DNA of 64,000 nt from a virus, in IMG/VR virus record IMGVR_UViG_3300035670_000055, positions 1 through 64,000 of that record. One strand, given 5' to 3'. Of this stretch, positions 46,539-53,891 are shown in pieces. The position numbers and the translations under genes were made by a program. Positions within the stretch are counted from its first letter, which is position 1; each line of letters opens with the position of its first letter. The notes below the pieces were generated by a model. The model searched no databases. It worked only from the letters and a program-made list of their open reading frames with translations, and had not been told where the DNA came from.

Positions 46539-47067
46539 AAAAATTATTATAAGTGCAGGACATGGAGGAACTGATTCTGGAGCTGTAGCTAATGGATACA
46601 CAGAAAGAGATTTAACTATAGAATTTAGAGAATTGTTGGTAAAAGAATTGTTATTATTAGGTGTAAAACCTTTAATTGATGATAATAAAAACGCTTTAAA
46701 ACAAACTCTAGCATGGTTAGTAGGAAAATATTCTTCTAAAGATATACTATTAGATATTCACTGGAATGCTGCTATTCCTAAAGCTAGAGGTACAGAAGTA
46801 ATTGTTCCTGATAAGCCTTCTCTATTTGAAAGTTCTTTTGCAAAAGAAATTTTAGATGTTTTTGTATCTAATGGATTTACTAGTAGAGGAGTAAAAACAG
46901 AAAGTCAAACTGCTAGAAAAAGATTAGGATGGATGAGACCTGCAGCAGAAAACATATTAATTGAAATGGCATTTTTAACAAATACATTAGATTTAGAATT
47001 ATATAAAATGGTTAAATATAAATTAGCTAAAGAATTAGCAGTTGTAATAAAAAAATCACTAAATTAA
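46531..47067 (+). CDS. N-acetylmuramoyl-L-alanine amidase (endolysin), 178 aa
   Basis: A single Amidase_3 domain covers the whole protein. The zinc ligands and catalytic residues are visible as GH11GG, E25 in GYTERDL, DIH77WNA and ILIE145MAFLTN. It cuts the bond between the glycan strand and the stem peptide of peptidoglycan. There is no signal peptide, so it needs the holin encoded just upstream. It is the last gene of the lysis cassette and is followed by a palindromic hairpin. Confidence 0.93.
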   Translation: MNRKIIISAGHGGTDSGAVANGYTERDLTIEFRELLVKELLLLGVKPLIDDNKNALKQTLAWLVGKYSSKDILLDIHWNAAIPKARGTEVIVPDKPSLFESSFAKEILDVFVSNGFTSRGVKTESQTARKRLGWMRPAAENILIEMAFLTNTLDLELYKMVKYKLAKELAVVIKKSLN

Positions 47068-47071
47068 TTAC

Positions 47072-47102
47072 AATTAATGTAATTGAATCAATTACATTAA
47101 TT
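47072..47102 (+). terminator. Palindromic hairpin after the lysis cassette
   Basis: A perfect 14-bp stem (47072-47085 with 47089-47102) with a 3-base loop begins 5 bases after the amidase stop. Only a weak T-rich tail follows (TTATAAAT). Probably a terminator or an RNA 3'-end stabiliser. Confidence 0.65.
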
Positions 47103-47136
47103 TATAAATAATTACCATAGATTTATAATTATTTTA

Positions 47137-47144
47137 TAAATTTG
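47137..47144 (+). promoter_or_regulatory. Candidate promoter -7 box (TAAATTTG)
   Basis: An exact TAnnTTTG match, 22 bases before the ATG at 47166 and after the hairpin. At the upstream distance only TTA (47113) is seen instead of TTG. Confidence 0.45.
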
Positions 47145-47165
47145 TGTATAATAAAAATTCATATT

Positions 47166-47303
47166 ATGAGTATACCAGCAAGACCTACTGGACAAGATCC
47201 ACAATCACAATTACTATGGCATATATCTAAACAATTAGATACGCTTATTAAAATTGTAAGTAAAAGCCCTTCTACAACTACAACAACTACCACTACAGTA
47301 TAA
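47166..47303 (+). CDS. Microprotein with poly-Thr tail, 45 aa
   Basis: ATG at 47166 follows a candidate promoter; TAA at 47301-47303. The first 34 residues contain an amphipathic helix (QLLWHISKQLDTLIKIVSK). The last ten residues are Ser, eight Thr and Val, the same ending as the protein cut by the left window edge. Its own promoter and the strict threonine tail argue that it is a real gene. It may be a small virion or fibre-associated peptide. Confidence 0.65.
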   Translation: MSIPARPTGQDPQSQLLWHISKQLDTLIKIVSKSPSTTTTTTTTV

Positions 47304-47365
47304 TGAGAGATGTAAAATTTATTAAGTAATCAATCAAATAGTATGATATTTCAAATTTTTTATTG

Positions 47366-47373
47366 TATATTTG
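47366..47373 (+). promoter_or_regulatory. Candidate promoter -7 box (TATATTTG)
   Basis: An exact TAnnTTTG match 18 bases before the HNH endonuclease start at 47391. No clear TTG is seen at the expected upstream distance. Confidence 0.4.
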
Positions 47374-47390
47374 TTAAATAAATAATAGAT

Positions 47391-47933
47391 ATGAAAAAAG
47401 AAATTTGGAAACCAGTAAAAAATTATGAATCTTATTATGAAGTTAGTAATGAAGGAAATATCAGATCAATTGAAAGAATTGTTGAACTCCCAATACATCA
47501 ATATCTTAAAAAGCAAAAAATGATAAAACAATTTAAAGATCGTCGTGGGTATTTTCATGTAAAGTTGTATAATGGACTTGGAGAATGTAAATCATTAACA
47601 ACTCATAGAATAGTTGCTTTAACTTTCATAGACAATCCAGAAGGTTTAATAGAAGTTAATCATATTGATCATAATAAGCATAATAATCATGTTGATAATC
47701 TTGAATGGATTACTAGGAGTGATAATATAAAACATTCATATATTCATAGAGATCCTAAAACTTATAAAGGCAGTGGGAATAAAAATGCTAAGTTAACAGA
47801 AGAGCAAGTTAAAAATATTAGAAAAGAATATAAAAATAATAAAATTACATATAAAGAACTTGCTTATAAAAATAATGTTGGAGTAACATTAATAGGATAT
47901 ATTGTTAATAATAAAATATGGAAACATGTCTAA
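47391..47933 (+). CDS. HNH homing endonuclease (NUMOD4-HNH), 180 aa
   Basis: Residues 4-27 are the NUMOD4 DNA-binding motif (IWKPVKNYESYYEVSNEGNI). The HNH core follows: TTHRIVALTFI, VNH91IDHNKHNNHVDNLEW. The last 45 residues (KLTEEQVKNIRKEY to NNKIWKHV) are an HTH-type tail like that of the GIY-YIG protein at 27470. Such genes cut intron-less or endonuclease-less relatives to spread by homing. It has a candidate promoter, and its end overlaps the start of the glycosyltransferase by 8 bases. Confidence 0.9.
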   Translation: MKKEIWKPVKNYESYYEVSNEGNIRSIERIVELPIHQYLKKQKMIKQFKDRRGYFHVKLYNGLGECKSLTTHRIVALTFIDNPEGLIEVNHIDHNKHNNHVDNLEWITRSDNIKHSYIHRDPKTYKGSGNKNAKLTEEQVKNIRKEYKNNKITYKELAYKNNVGVTLIGYIVNNKIWKHV

Positions 47934-48942
47934 ACCAATTATAATTACAGCACAGCCCGATGATCAATACTTTATTTGGCAAAATCATTTGTACATTGAA
48001 TCATGTTTAAACCAAGGATTTACTCAAGATCAAATACATATATTATTATACAAACCTAAAAATAGACAATTTAATAATAATTGGAATAAATTAAAAGATA
48101 TATATCCAGATATAAATATATTTTTATACGAAGATAAAGGAGTTCAACAATTCTTGGGAGTTTATATTCCTATACTAAGACCTCATATTCTTTGGCAGCA
48201 TTTTGAAGTTTATCCAGAATTAAAGGATAAAACAATTATTTATACAGATAGTGATATTCTTTGGTTAGATACATTAAATATAAATCATCTCTTATTAGAT
48301 AATATAAACTATGTAAGTGATGCCAGTTCTTATTTAAATTATTCATATTTTGAAAATAAATATAAACAAGTTATTCCTGAGAAATTAGAAGAGGCTAAGT
48401 CGGTAGATTTTCTAAAAGAAGTATGTAATATAGTAGGAATAGATAAAAAAATTGTAATAGATAATAATAATAACACTGGTGGAGTACAATATATTTTAAA
48501 AAATATAGATGTTGATTTTTGGAAAAAAGTTGAAACTGATGTGCTTAAAATAAGATTGTATCTTCAACAAGTAAATAAAATATATTTTAAAAGTGAGAAT
48601 GATGGCATACAATCATGGTGCGCAGATCTTTGGGCAGTACAATTTAATTTATGGTTTAGAAATTTAGAAACTAAAGTGGTAAAAGAATTAGATTTTGCTT
48701 GGGCTACAGAACCTATAGAAAAATTAAATTCTTGTACAATATTACATAATGCTGGAGTTGGAAGTAAATTTATGAATAATATTCCATATTTTTATAAAGG
48801 AGCATATCATACTGGTAATAGTCCTTTTTTAGATGAACATCTAGAAACAGTTATCAACAATGAACAATCTAAAAAACATTGTACATGGTATTATACTAAT
48901 AAATTATTAGAGTTAAAAAATAAATATAATATAAATTATTAA
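47926..48942 (+). CDS. Putative glycosyltransferase (DxD), 338 aa
   Basis: The start MSKPIIITAQ at 47926 is preferred; an upstream in-frame codon lies deep inside the HNH gene. The N-terminus is a Rossmann-like strand. TIIYTD108SD110ILW is a DxD nucleotide-sugar/metal motif of GT-A enzymes. Later blocks (NTGGVQYIL, NDGIQSWCADLWAVQFNLW, LHNAGVG) fit an acceptor domain. It might glycosylate virion proteins, host surface sugars or phage DNA. The poly-Thr tracts of several virion proteins are candidate targets. Family number is uncertain. Confidence 0.7.
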   Translation: MSKPIIITAQPDDQYFIWQNHLYIESCLNQGFTQDQIHILLYKPKNRQFNNNWNKLKDIYPDINIFLYEDKGVQQFLGVYIPILRPHILWQHFEVYPELKDKTIIYTDSDILWLDTLNINHLLLDNINYVSDASSYLNYSYFENKYKQVIPEKLEEAKSVDFLKEVCNIVGIDKKIVIDNNNNTGGVQYILKNIDVDFWKKVETDVLKIRLYLQQVNKIYFKSENDGIQSWCADLWAVQFNLWFRNLETKVVKELDFAWATEPIEKLNSCTILHNAGVGSKFMNNIPYFYKGAYHTGNSPFLDEHLETVINNEQSKKHCTWYYTNKLLELKNKYNINY

Positions 48943-49022
48943 TAAAGATGTATTTATAATGCATGTTCCTTATTTAAGGAAGAGTGAATTTCGCTAATTT
49001 AAAAATAATAAATTTAATTAAA

Positions 49023-49202
49023 ATGAGTAACAAAACATTAAAAGCATTTGTCAGATTAGATGGACAAAATAGAGTGATTGCATCAAGTCTTATTCTTAGA
49101 AAAAATAAACCTAAGGTAGGTAGATGGAGAGAAATTGTAGCAAATGAATGCTGTATAACAAGTACAACAAGTACAACAACTGCCACATCTACAGGTAGAT
49201 AA
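49023..49202 (+). CDS. Small protein with Thr/Ser tail, 59 aa
   Basis: The start ATG at 49023 (MSNKTLKAFVRLDG) is preferred over one 39 bases upstream because the conserved part begins there. Residues 4-43 (KAFVRLDGQNRVIASSLILR, KPKVGRWREI, ECC) match, from memory, a small protein common in Bacteroidetes phages. The last 15 residues are Thr/Ser-rich. It precedes a ferritin-like protein and a fibre. A virion role is likely but unproven. Confidence 0.6.
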   Translation: MSNKTLKAFVRLDGQNRVIASSLILRKNKPKVGRWREIVANECCITSTTSTTTATSTGR

Positions 49203-49206
49203 TATT

Positions 49207-49623
49207 ATGGAATTATCAATATTTCCAGGTAGCATGAAACCTTCTAAAGTTTCTACAGAAGGACTAACATTAGAAACGATTGCTTCTAAGTTAACTTATT
49301 TTCAAGAACAAATACATTTACTTCATTGGCAAACTAATATGTATTCTGAACATAAAGCATTAGGTGTATTGTACGAATATATACAAGACTTTAAAGATGA
49401 ATTAATAGAAAAATTAATGGGATATACAGGAAAGAAACCTGCTATATATAAACTAGAACCACTTTCTACTTCTACATCTAATGTAGTAATAGATGAATTA
49501 CTTTCTTTTGCTAAATTATTAAAAGAATACGGAGAAATGAATTGTTACCAAGATGTATGTAATTTATCAGATTCATTATCTGGAGAAGCAGCTAAAGTAA
49601 AATATTTATTAACATTAACATAG
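49207..49623 (+). CDS. Ferritin/Dps-like helical phage protein (DUF5856-type), 138 aa
   Basis: An all-helical protein with the phrases LTYFQEQIHLLHWQTNMYSEH and ALGVLYEYIQDFKDEL, which resemble the metal-binding helices of Dps/ferritins (the LHWQ and EH positions). It ends SLSGEAAKVKYLLTL. From memory it matches a phage family listed as DUF5856. It could bind metal or DNA, or be structural. It lies between a small virion-like gene and a fibre gene. Confidence 0.55.
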   Translation: MELSIFPGSMKPSKVSTEGLTLETIASKLTYFQEQIHLLHWQTNMYSEHKALGVLYEYIQDFKDELIEKLMGYTGKKPAIYKLEPLSTSTSNVVIDELLSFAKLLKEYGEMNCYQDVCNLSDSLSGEAAKVKYLLTLT

Positions 49624-49629
49624 ACAAAT

Positions 49630-50457
49630 ATGCCTACATTTATAAAAACAGGACTTTGGGAAACTAGTACAACAGCACAAGTACCAAAAGGATGGTTAAA
49701 TTTAACAAAATTAATTAAAGATAATTCTGGAGGAAGTTCAGGAAATTACGTGCCTGTTATAGAGGTAACTTATGATGAATTAGTTAATTTAAAAAATACT
49801 TCTTCGTTAAAAAAAGGTCAGAATTATCTATTAACCGATTATGAAACAACTTATATACAACCAGTAACAAATGTAAATAAGAGTAGTGGAGTAGTAGAAC
49901 CTTTAATAATTACAGCAACTGACGTAGATAAACTACACAATCAATGTAAATCTACATTATACCCTCAAGATATTGTATTTTATGAAATAACAGGAGATAC
50001 GGGAGAATGGTATGGAACAGAAGGTTTCACAAAAGGTAAAATTTACAGAAGAATAGACACTAAAAAAAATAATGACATAGGTACAGATTGGAGGCATGTA
50101 AAATATGATAGAAATGGTGTAGATAAATTATTATTTGAAGATTACGCTGACGTTTATAACAACAAAATAGAAACTTATTATTTGTTCAATAATGTAATAG
50201 GAAATGGTTTCTCAAATAATATAATAGGAGATTATTTCCAAAACAATACAATAGGAATTAGTTTCCAGAATAACGGAACTACCTCAATTCCTTTAGTTTC
50301 AGCACACACCGAGTTTAGAAATAGGCTAAGTAACGTTACAAGTTCTACTGAAATTAAAAACCAAAATATAGATGTAGTAGTTTTTAACTCACCTAATGGA
50401 ACACTAAAACAAAGATATTATGACGATTCAAATAATTTAGTAATAAATAATTTATAA
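49630..50457 (+). CDS. Short tail fibre/receptor-binding protein, 275 aa
   Basis: The central domain (VTYDELVNLKNTSSLKKGQN, YLLTDYETTYIQP, YPQDIVFYEITGDTG, DWRHVKYDRNG) is a fibre domain seen in Bacteroidetes phages. A related segment lies in the 807-aa fibre at 40362. It is followed by short Asn-rich repeats (NVIGNGFSNNIIGDYFQNN) of beta-helix type. The N-terminus (GLWETSTTAQVPKGWLNL) probably forms the attachment part. It may be an alternative fibre for a second receptor. Confidence 0.65.
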   Translation: MPTFIKTGLWETSTTAQVPKGWLNLTKLIKDNSGGSSGNYVPVIEVTYDELVNLKNTSSLKKGQNYLLTDYETTYIQPVTNVNKSSGVVEPLIITATDVDKLHNQCKSTLYPQDIVFYEITGDTGEWYGTEGFTKGKIYRRIDTKKNNDIGTDWRHVKYDRNGVDKLLFEDYADVYNNKIETYYLFNNVIGNGFSNNIIGDYFQNNTIGISFQNNGTTSIPLVSAHTEFRNRLSNVTSSTEIKNQNIDVVVFNSPNGTLKQRYYDDSNNLVINNL

Positions 50458-50486
50458 TAAAATCAATATTAGGAATAGTATAATGT

Positions 50487-50771
50487 ATGGAAGTAGTAAA
50501 GAAATTTTTTCCTAAAATAATGTCTGAAAACGACACAAATTATTTTGCACATTTGGAAGGTGTAATATCTTCAATAGATGAATTAGCTAATGTACAAATT
50601 ACTAAGAATCCACATTCTTATCAATTTAGAATAGCTCCTTCTATTCCCAGATATTCACAGCCGCTATTGCAGGAAATATTAAAATTTCATAATTTATACA
50701 AAATAAAATTAAATCTTTCTAAGAGTATAAGAACTTCTTCTACAATATTTTTTGAGATAGAGTTAAAATAA
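50487..50771 (+). CDS. Unknown small protein, 94 aa
   Basis: Mixed alpha/beta, no membrane segment, no motif recognised. A second ATG at residue 12 (MSENDTNYFAHLEG) is an equally good start. It lies between a fibre gene and a promoter-led small gene. The last bases overlap the candidate promoter of the next gene. Confidence 0.5.
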   Translation: MEVVKKFFPKIMSENDTNYFAHLEGVISSIDELANVQITKNPHSYQFRIAPSIPRYSQPLLQEILKFHNLYKIKLNLSKSIRTSSTIFFEIELK

Positions 50772-50784
50772 TTTTGTACATTTG
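50752..50784 (+). promoter_or_regulatory. Candidate promoter (TTG-N22-TACATTTG)
   Basis: TTG at 50752-50754 and an exact TACATTTG at 50777-50784 lie 26 bases before the start at 50811. The gene behind it is followed by a terminator, making a single-gene unit. Confidence 0.55.
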
Positions 50785-50810
50785 TAATATAATTTTAAAA
50801 CCAAAATAAT

Positions 50811-51029
50811 ATGGCAACTTATGACCCTAGTAAAAAGTACACATGGTCTCCAGAAGACAAATTTGAATTCTCTGGAGCAGAATTTGGATTAATTCTTAAT
50901 ACATTCAGAAAAATTTTAAGTACACCAGAAGCAGAAGTAATTCTATTGGCAAATCAAGCTAATATGATTATTGAAAAAAAGATTTCTGAAGCTGTAGAGA
51001 ACGATGTAGTGAAAGAATCACAAGAATAA
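50811..51029 (+). CDS. Conserved small phage protein, 72 aa, own transcription unit
   Basis: The N-terminus (YDPSKKYTWSPEDKFEFSG) is followed by two amphipathic helices (EFGLILNTFRKILS, EVILLANQANMIIEKKI). It has its own promoter and a strong terminator directly after the stop, so it may be strongly expressed. From memory similar proteins occur in other crAss-like phages. Function unknown. Confidence 0.6.
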   Translation: MATYDPSKKYTWSPEDKFEFSGAEFGLILNTFRKILSTPEAEVILLANQANMIIEKKISEAVENDVVKESQE

Positions 51030-51034
51030 AAATA

Positions 51035-51056
51035 AAGCCCTCTTAATTGAGGGCTT
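51035..51056. terminator. Bidirectional terminator at the convergent strand switch
   Basis: A perfect 8-bp GC-containing stem (51035-51042 with 51049-51056) with a 6-base loop. It is flanked by T-rich sequence on the + side (ATTTATTTTAT) and by the complement of A-rich sequence on the other side. It serves both the + strand gene ending at 51029 and the - strand operon ending at 51059. Confidence 0.88.
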
Positions 51057-51058
51057 AT

Positions 51059-51718
51059 TTATTTTATAAGAAAATTAGAAGTTGATATATTATTACCATG
51101 AATATTCCAGATAATATTATCCTTGTTAGTTGTTGGAAAATGTTTTAGTCCTTTTTTCTCCCAATAAATTCTCCATAACATATCATCATTCCACCCAACT
51201 TCTTCATCAGGAATATTTAAAATACATTCTAATCCTTTTTTATTAAAAGCAAAAGTCATAGGCATGTGATAATTACTGTTATTAGGATTACCTCCTAAAT
51301 TATCATAATTTCTATCTGTAAACATAAATATTCCATTCAGTTGTGTAGAAATTCTAGAAGAAGTGGTAGATATATCTGGATTATTTGTAAATGTTTCTAC
51401 GACATTTTTTACATAATCCTTTTTGTATATATCGTCATCATCCATCTTAATAAATATATCATACTGTTCATAATTTGGTACATTTTTTATAGCAAGTATT
51501 TCATTAAAGTGAATATACTTATTTCCTGATTTTGTTACTATTAATTTATCATCTAATAAATCATCGTATATAGGAGAGAAGTTTTGATCATTCCCTCCAT
51601 CTGATACAATGTTTACACTATGTACAATATTCTGATAAGACTGATTCTTTACATTAAGAATACATTGTCTTAACATATATGGTCTATTGTATGAGCATGT
51701 AAAAATTAAAACTTTCAT
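51059..51718 (-). CDS. Glycosyltransferase family 2-like, 219 aa
   Basis: The start MKVLIFTCSYNRPYML at 51718 is a typical GT-A family 2 opening (strand, then YNRP). FIKMD93DDD96IY supplies the DxD-type metal and nucleotide-sugar site. A later WNDDMLWRIYWEKKG fits the acceptor side. The start overlaps the stop of the GIY-YIG gene by one base (TAATG). It is the last gene of the recA operon. It could modify virion proteins, host surface or phage DNA; the acceptor is unknown. Confidence 0.8.
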   Translation of the reverse strand: MKVLIFTCSYNRPYMLRQCILNVKNQSYQNIVHSVNIVSDGGNDQNFSPIYDDLLDDKLIVTKSGNKYIHFNEILAIKNVPNYEQYDIFIKMDDDDIYKKDYVKNVVETFTNNPDISTTSSRISTQLNGIFMFTDRNYDNLGGNPNNSNYHMPMTFAFNKKGLECILNIPDEEVGWNDDMLWRIYWEKKGLKHFPTTNKDNIIWNIHGNNISTSNFLIK

Positions 51719-52449
51719 TACCAAATATGTGCTACATTACTAAAACATTCTTGATACCCATTAAATTTAATTAAAGGTTTATACTTTTTATCTTTATTCA
51801 TCTTTTTTAGTTTATTTTCTAGATTATATATTTTATTACAACTATCTTCTATAATTTTTATTATAGAATAATTATAAGGCATTTCTTTTTTAGATTTAAA
51901 TCTTTTTTCTATTGTTTGAAAAGTTCTTCCAATTTTATAAAATTCTTCAAAATCATTCCAACATTTTATAATATATATTTTATATGTATGAAAATTTTTT
52001 GATTCTTTAGCAGACTTTTCCCAGTTTTTTTCAGACCACCCTGTTGGATTATTAGAATGTAAAATAGAACTTTTTATATTTTTACATTTGGGACATCCTT
52101 TTTTATTTAAATGATCATTTGCTTCTTGTAAAAAATTACCATGAATTTTACAAGTTATTGTTATTTTATTATGTGCTGTTGTATAGTTAATAAAATCATA
52201 AGTATACTTAAAATTATGTATTAAATTAGCTTTATTAGAATAATATTCATTTTTATTTAGAGCAGTATTTATAGAAGGTATTACACCATTCATTAAATGT
52301 CCTTTTCTTATTTTACATAATCCTAAAGAAGTTTCAACTATAACATATAAATTATTAATTCCTACCTCTTCTAAAATAATAATAGAAGAGGTAGGGAATT
52401 TATTTTTATATTTTGTTATAAAAGAATCTAACATTTTATCACCACACAT
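51718..52449 (-). CDS. GIY-YIG-type endonuclease inserted at the groES 3' end, 243 aa
   Basis: Residues about 80-122 are a Cys/His module (TCKIHGNF, HLNKKGCPKC) of the kind found in phage endonucleases. Residues 157-240 look like a T5orf172/GIY-YIG nuclease: YIIKCW, FYKIG174R, a Glu in NLENKL and GYQECF. The C-terminus is VAHIW, copying the end VAHVW of the upstream GroES-like protein. M1 at 52449 overlaps that gene by 11 bases; M6 at 52434 would not. Probably a mobile gene. Confidence 0.75.
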   Translation of the reverse strand: MCGDKMLDSFITKYKNKFPTSSIIILEEVGINNLYVIVETSLGLCKIRKGHLMNGVIPSINTALNKNEYYSNKANLIHNFKYTYDFINYTTAHNKITITCKIHGNFLQEANDHLNKKGCPKCKNIKSSILHSNNPTGWSEKNWEKSAKESKNFHTYKIYIIKCWNDFEEFYKIGRTFQTIEKRFKSKKEMPYNYSIIKIIEDSCNKIYNLENKLKKMNKDKKYKPLIKFNGYQECFSNVAHIW

Positions 52450-52729
52450 GCGCTACATCAAATACAGACACCATGATAACTTCTTTATCTTCCGATAAAG
52501 GAATTTTTACAACTCCTCTAGCAGCAGAACTAGGATCAATCATAACTTCATCTCCAGGAACAATATGTTCTACACCATTTCCTACAGCATATACTTTTAA
52601 TCTTCCATAAGTTCTAAGCTTTTCTTTTTCTAATTCTATTTTAGATGCTTCATCTAATACTAAATTACTTTTTGGTTCTTCTGGTAATTCCAGATAAATT
52701 CTAGTTCCTAATAATTTTTTAAATTCCAT
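52439..52729 (-). CDS. GroES-like co-chaperonin, 96 aa
   Basis: The GroES fold is readable: GTRIYLELPEE opening strand, a mobile-loop-like region after residue 17, GRLKVYAVGNGVE, IVPGDEVMIDPSSA and a C-terminal strand ending VFDVAHVW. It would cap the host GroEL or adapt it to phage proteins, as T4 gp31 does. It lies 4 bases after the PGDYG/Acb2-like gene in the recA operon. Its 3' end is the insertion point of the GIY-YIG gene. Confidence 0.8.
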   Translation of the reverse strand: MEFKKLLGTRIYLELPEEPKSNLVLDEASKIELEKEKLRTYGRLKVYAVGNGVEHIVPGDEVMIDPSSAARGVVKIPLSEDKEVIMVSVFDVAHVW

Positions 52730-52733
52730 ATAA

Positions 52734-53243
52734 TTAATCTTTCCAAGTTAAATATTTTACTAAAGCCATTTGTGCAGAAACCAAAAGATTGAAAGCTTGA
52801 GTTCTTAAAACATTTCTTACCCAACTTGTATTTGCACTATCATTTGTAAGTTTAATATGAACTTTTTCAAGTAAATCTATTTGTTTAGCAGCTAACATTT
52901 TTGCTTCATAAACTTCATCACTTCCAGAAGGATTGAATGTAATTCCTACGGCTTTTTCACCAAATGTTTGTGGTCTTTCTGCATTTTCTATAACATCATA
53001 AGTTTTTTCAAAGACATCTGGTTTGCATGGATAAAATTCTCCATTAATACCTTTAATAATATAATCTCCTTTTGAAGCTTTCATATCTCCTTCTAAAGTA
53101 GGAATTTTTAACTCTAAAGGTTCTTTAAGTTCTGTATATACAGTATCTAGTTTTTTTTCAACGAAAGCTTCAATTTCTTTTTTATTTGCTCCATTGTATT
53201 CTACTGCTTGAACCACTACTGGTTTTTTTACATAATTTTTCAT
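52734..53243 (-). CDS. PGDYG domain fused to Acb2/Tad1-like hairpin domain, 169 aa
   Basis: Residues 1-86 are a PGDYG-type domain (VVVQAVEYNGANKKEIEAF, KGD60YIIKGINGEFYPCKP). Residues 91-169 (FGEKAVGITFNPSGSDEV, a helical hairpin, then AFNLLVSAQMALVKYLTWKD) match, from memory, the Acb2/Tad1 hairpin family. Members of that family sequester cyclic nucleotide signals and block CBASS or Thoeris defence. It sits between an unknown 98-aa gene and groES in an early-type operon. The hairpin call rests on pattern memory; binding activity is inference. Confidence 0.7.
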   Translation of the reverse strand: MKNYVKKPVVVQAVEYNGANKKEIEAFVEKKLDTVYTELKEPLELKIPTLEGDMKASKGDYIIKGINGEFYPCKPDVFEKTYDVIENAERPQTFGEKAVGITFNPSGSDEVYEAKMLAAKQIDLLEKVHIKLTNDSANTSWVRNVLRTQAFNLLVSAQMALVKYLTWKD

Positions 53244-53248
53244 AATGT

Positions 53249-53545
53249 TTATTTATATAGGTTACAAATTAATTTAATATATTTAGAATCTTTTATAAAT
53301 CTAATATCATCTTGAAGTCCAAATTCTCCTTTTTTATAATAAAGTGAAATAAAATAATTAACAACTTCATCATGAGTTCTAAATTTCTTATATCTATACA
53401 GAAAACCTGTTATATGATATAATAGTTCTTCTCCAAATTGAAGTATATTTTTTATTAATCTCGCTTCATCATTATTATATTTTTTTAAAAGGTCTAAATA
53501 ATAATATTGTTTATAAAATATTTGATTTTTCTTAAGAGTGATCAT
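53249..53545 (-). CDS. Unknown protein, 98 aa
   Basis: Tyr/Lys-rich and helical (YYYLDLLKKYNNDEARLIKN), without membrane segment or known motif. It is set 5 bases before the PGDYG gene and 5 bases after a 20-codon microORF, so it belongs to the same operon. Function unknown; small genes beside a putative anti-defence gene may themselves be anti-host. Confidence 0.5.
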   Translation of the reverse strand: MITLKKNQIFYKQYYYLDLLKKYNNDEARLIKNILQFGEELLYHITGFLYRYKKFRTHDEVVNYFISLYYKKGEFGLQDDIRFIKDSKYIKLICNLYK

Positions 53546-53550
53546 ATAAA

Positions 53551-53613
53551 TTATTTTAAATATTTTAATCTAGCTAATACTTTTTGTGACATATGTCCAT
53601 CAAATACTTTCAT
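53551..53613 (-). CDS. Possible 20-aa microprotein
   Basis: ATG at 53613 overlaps the TGA of the upstream gene (ATGA, 53610-53613), the coupling seen elsewhere here. The frame runs 20 codons to TAA at 53551-53553 and the next gene starts 5 bases later. The peptide is MKVFDGHMSQKVLARLKYLK, basic and helix-forming. It fills a gap exactly, which argues for a real or recently shortened gene. Confidence 0.45.
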   Translation of the reverse strand: MKVFDGHMSQKVLARLKYLK

Positions 53614-53891
53614 ATATTTACTAATCTTGTTTGTTCATAAAATCTTTCTATATCTTCTCCAGATAAGTAGATTTCGCTTTGAAATACTTCTACTTGCTTT
53701 CTAACACCTGTAACTTTATTACTATGTGTGTTAATGTTTGGAACTTCTTTTACTCTTTCATGTAAATCATCTAATAATACTACTAATGTATTATCATCTG
53801 TTTGTACAGATCTAATTACTTTGTTGATATTAAAACTGTCTCTAAATGTTTTATCACCTTCTGTTCTGGTGAAAAAGAATTGGTTTCTCAT
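53610..53891 (-). CDS. Unknown conserved phage protein, 93 aa
   Basis: The N-terminus is MRNQFFFTRTE, followed by FRDSFNINKVIRSVQTDD and a strand LVVLLDDLHERV, ending in an acidic helix. There is no membrane segment or catalytic motif. It overlaps the HNH gene before it by 4 bases and the microORF after it by 4, so translation is coupled through the row. No function assigned. Confidence 0.55.
   Translation of the reverse strand: MRNQFFFTRTEGDKTFRDSFNINKVIRSVQTDDNTLVVLLDDLHERVKEVPNINTHSNKVTGVRKQVEVFQSEIYLSGEDIERFYEQTRLVNI

Noticed and set aside
48966-48981. 7-bp perfect hairpin (TTCCTTA/TAAGGAA) after the glycosyltransferase gene
   Set aside because: Loop of two bases and no T run; too short and AT-rich to claim a terminator or operator.
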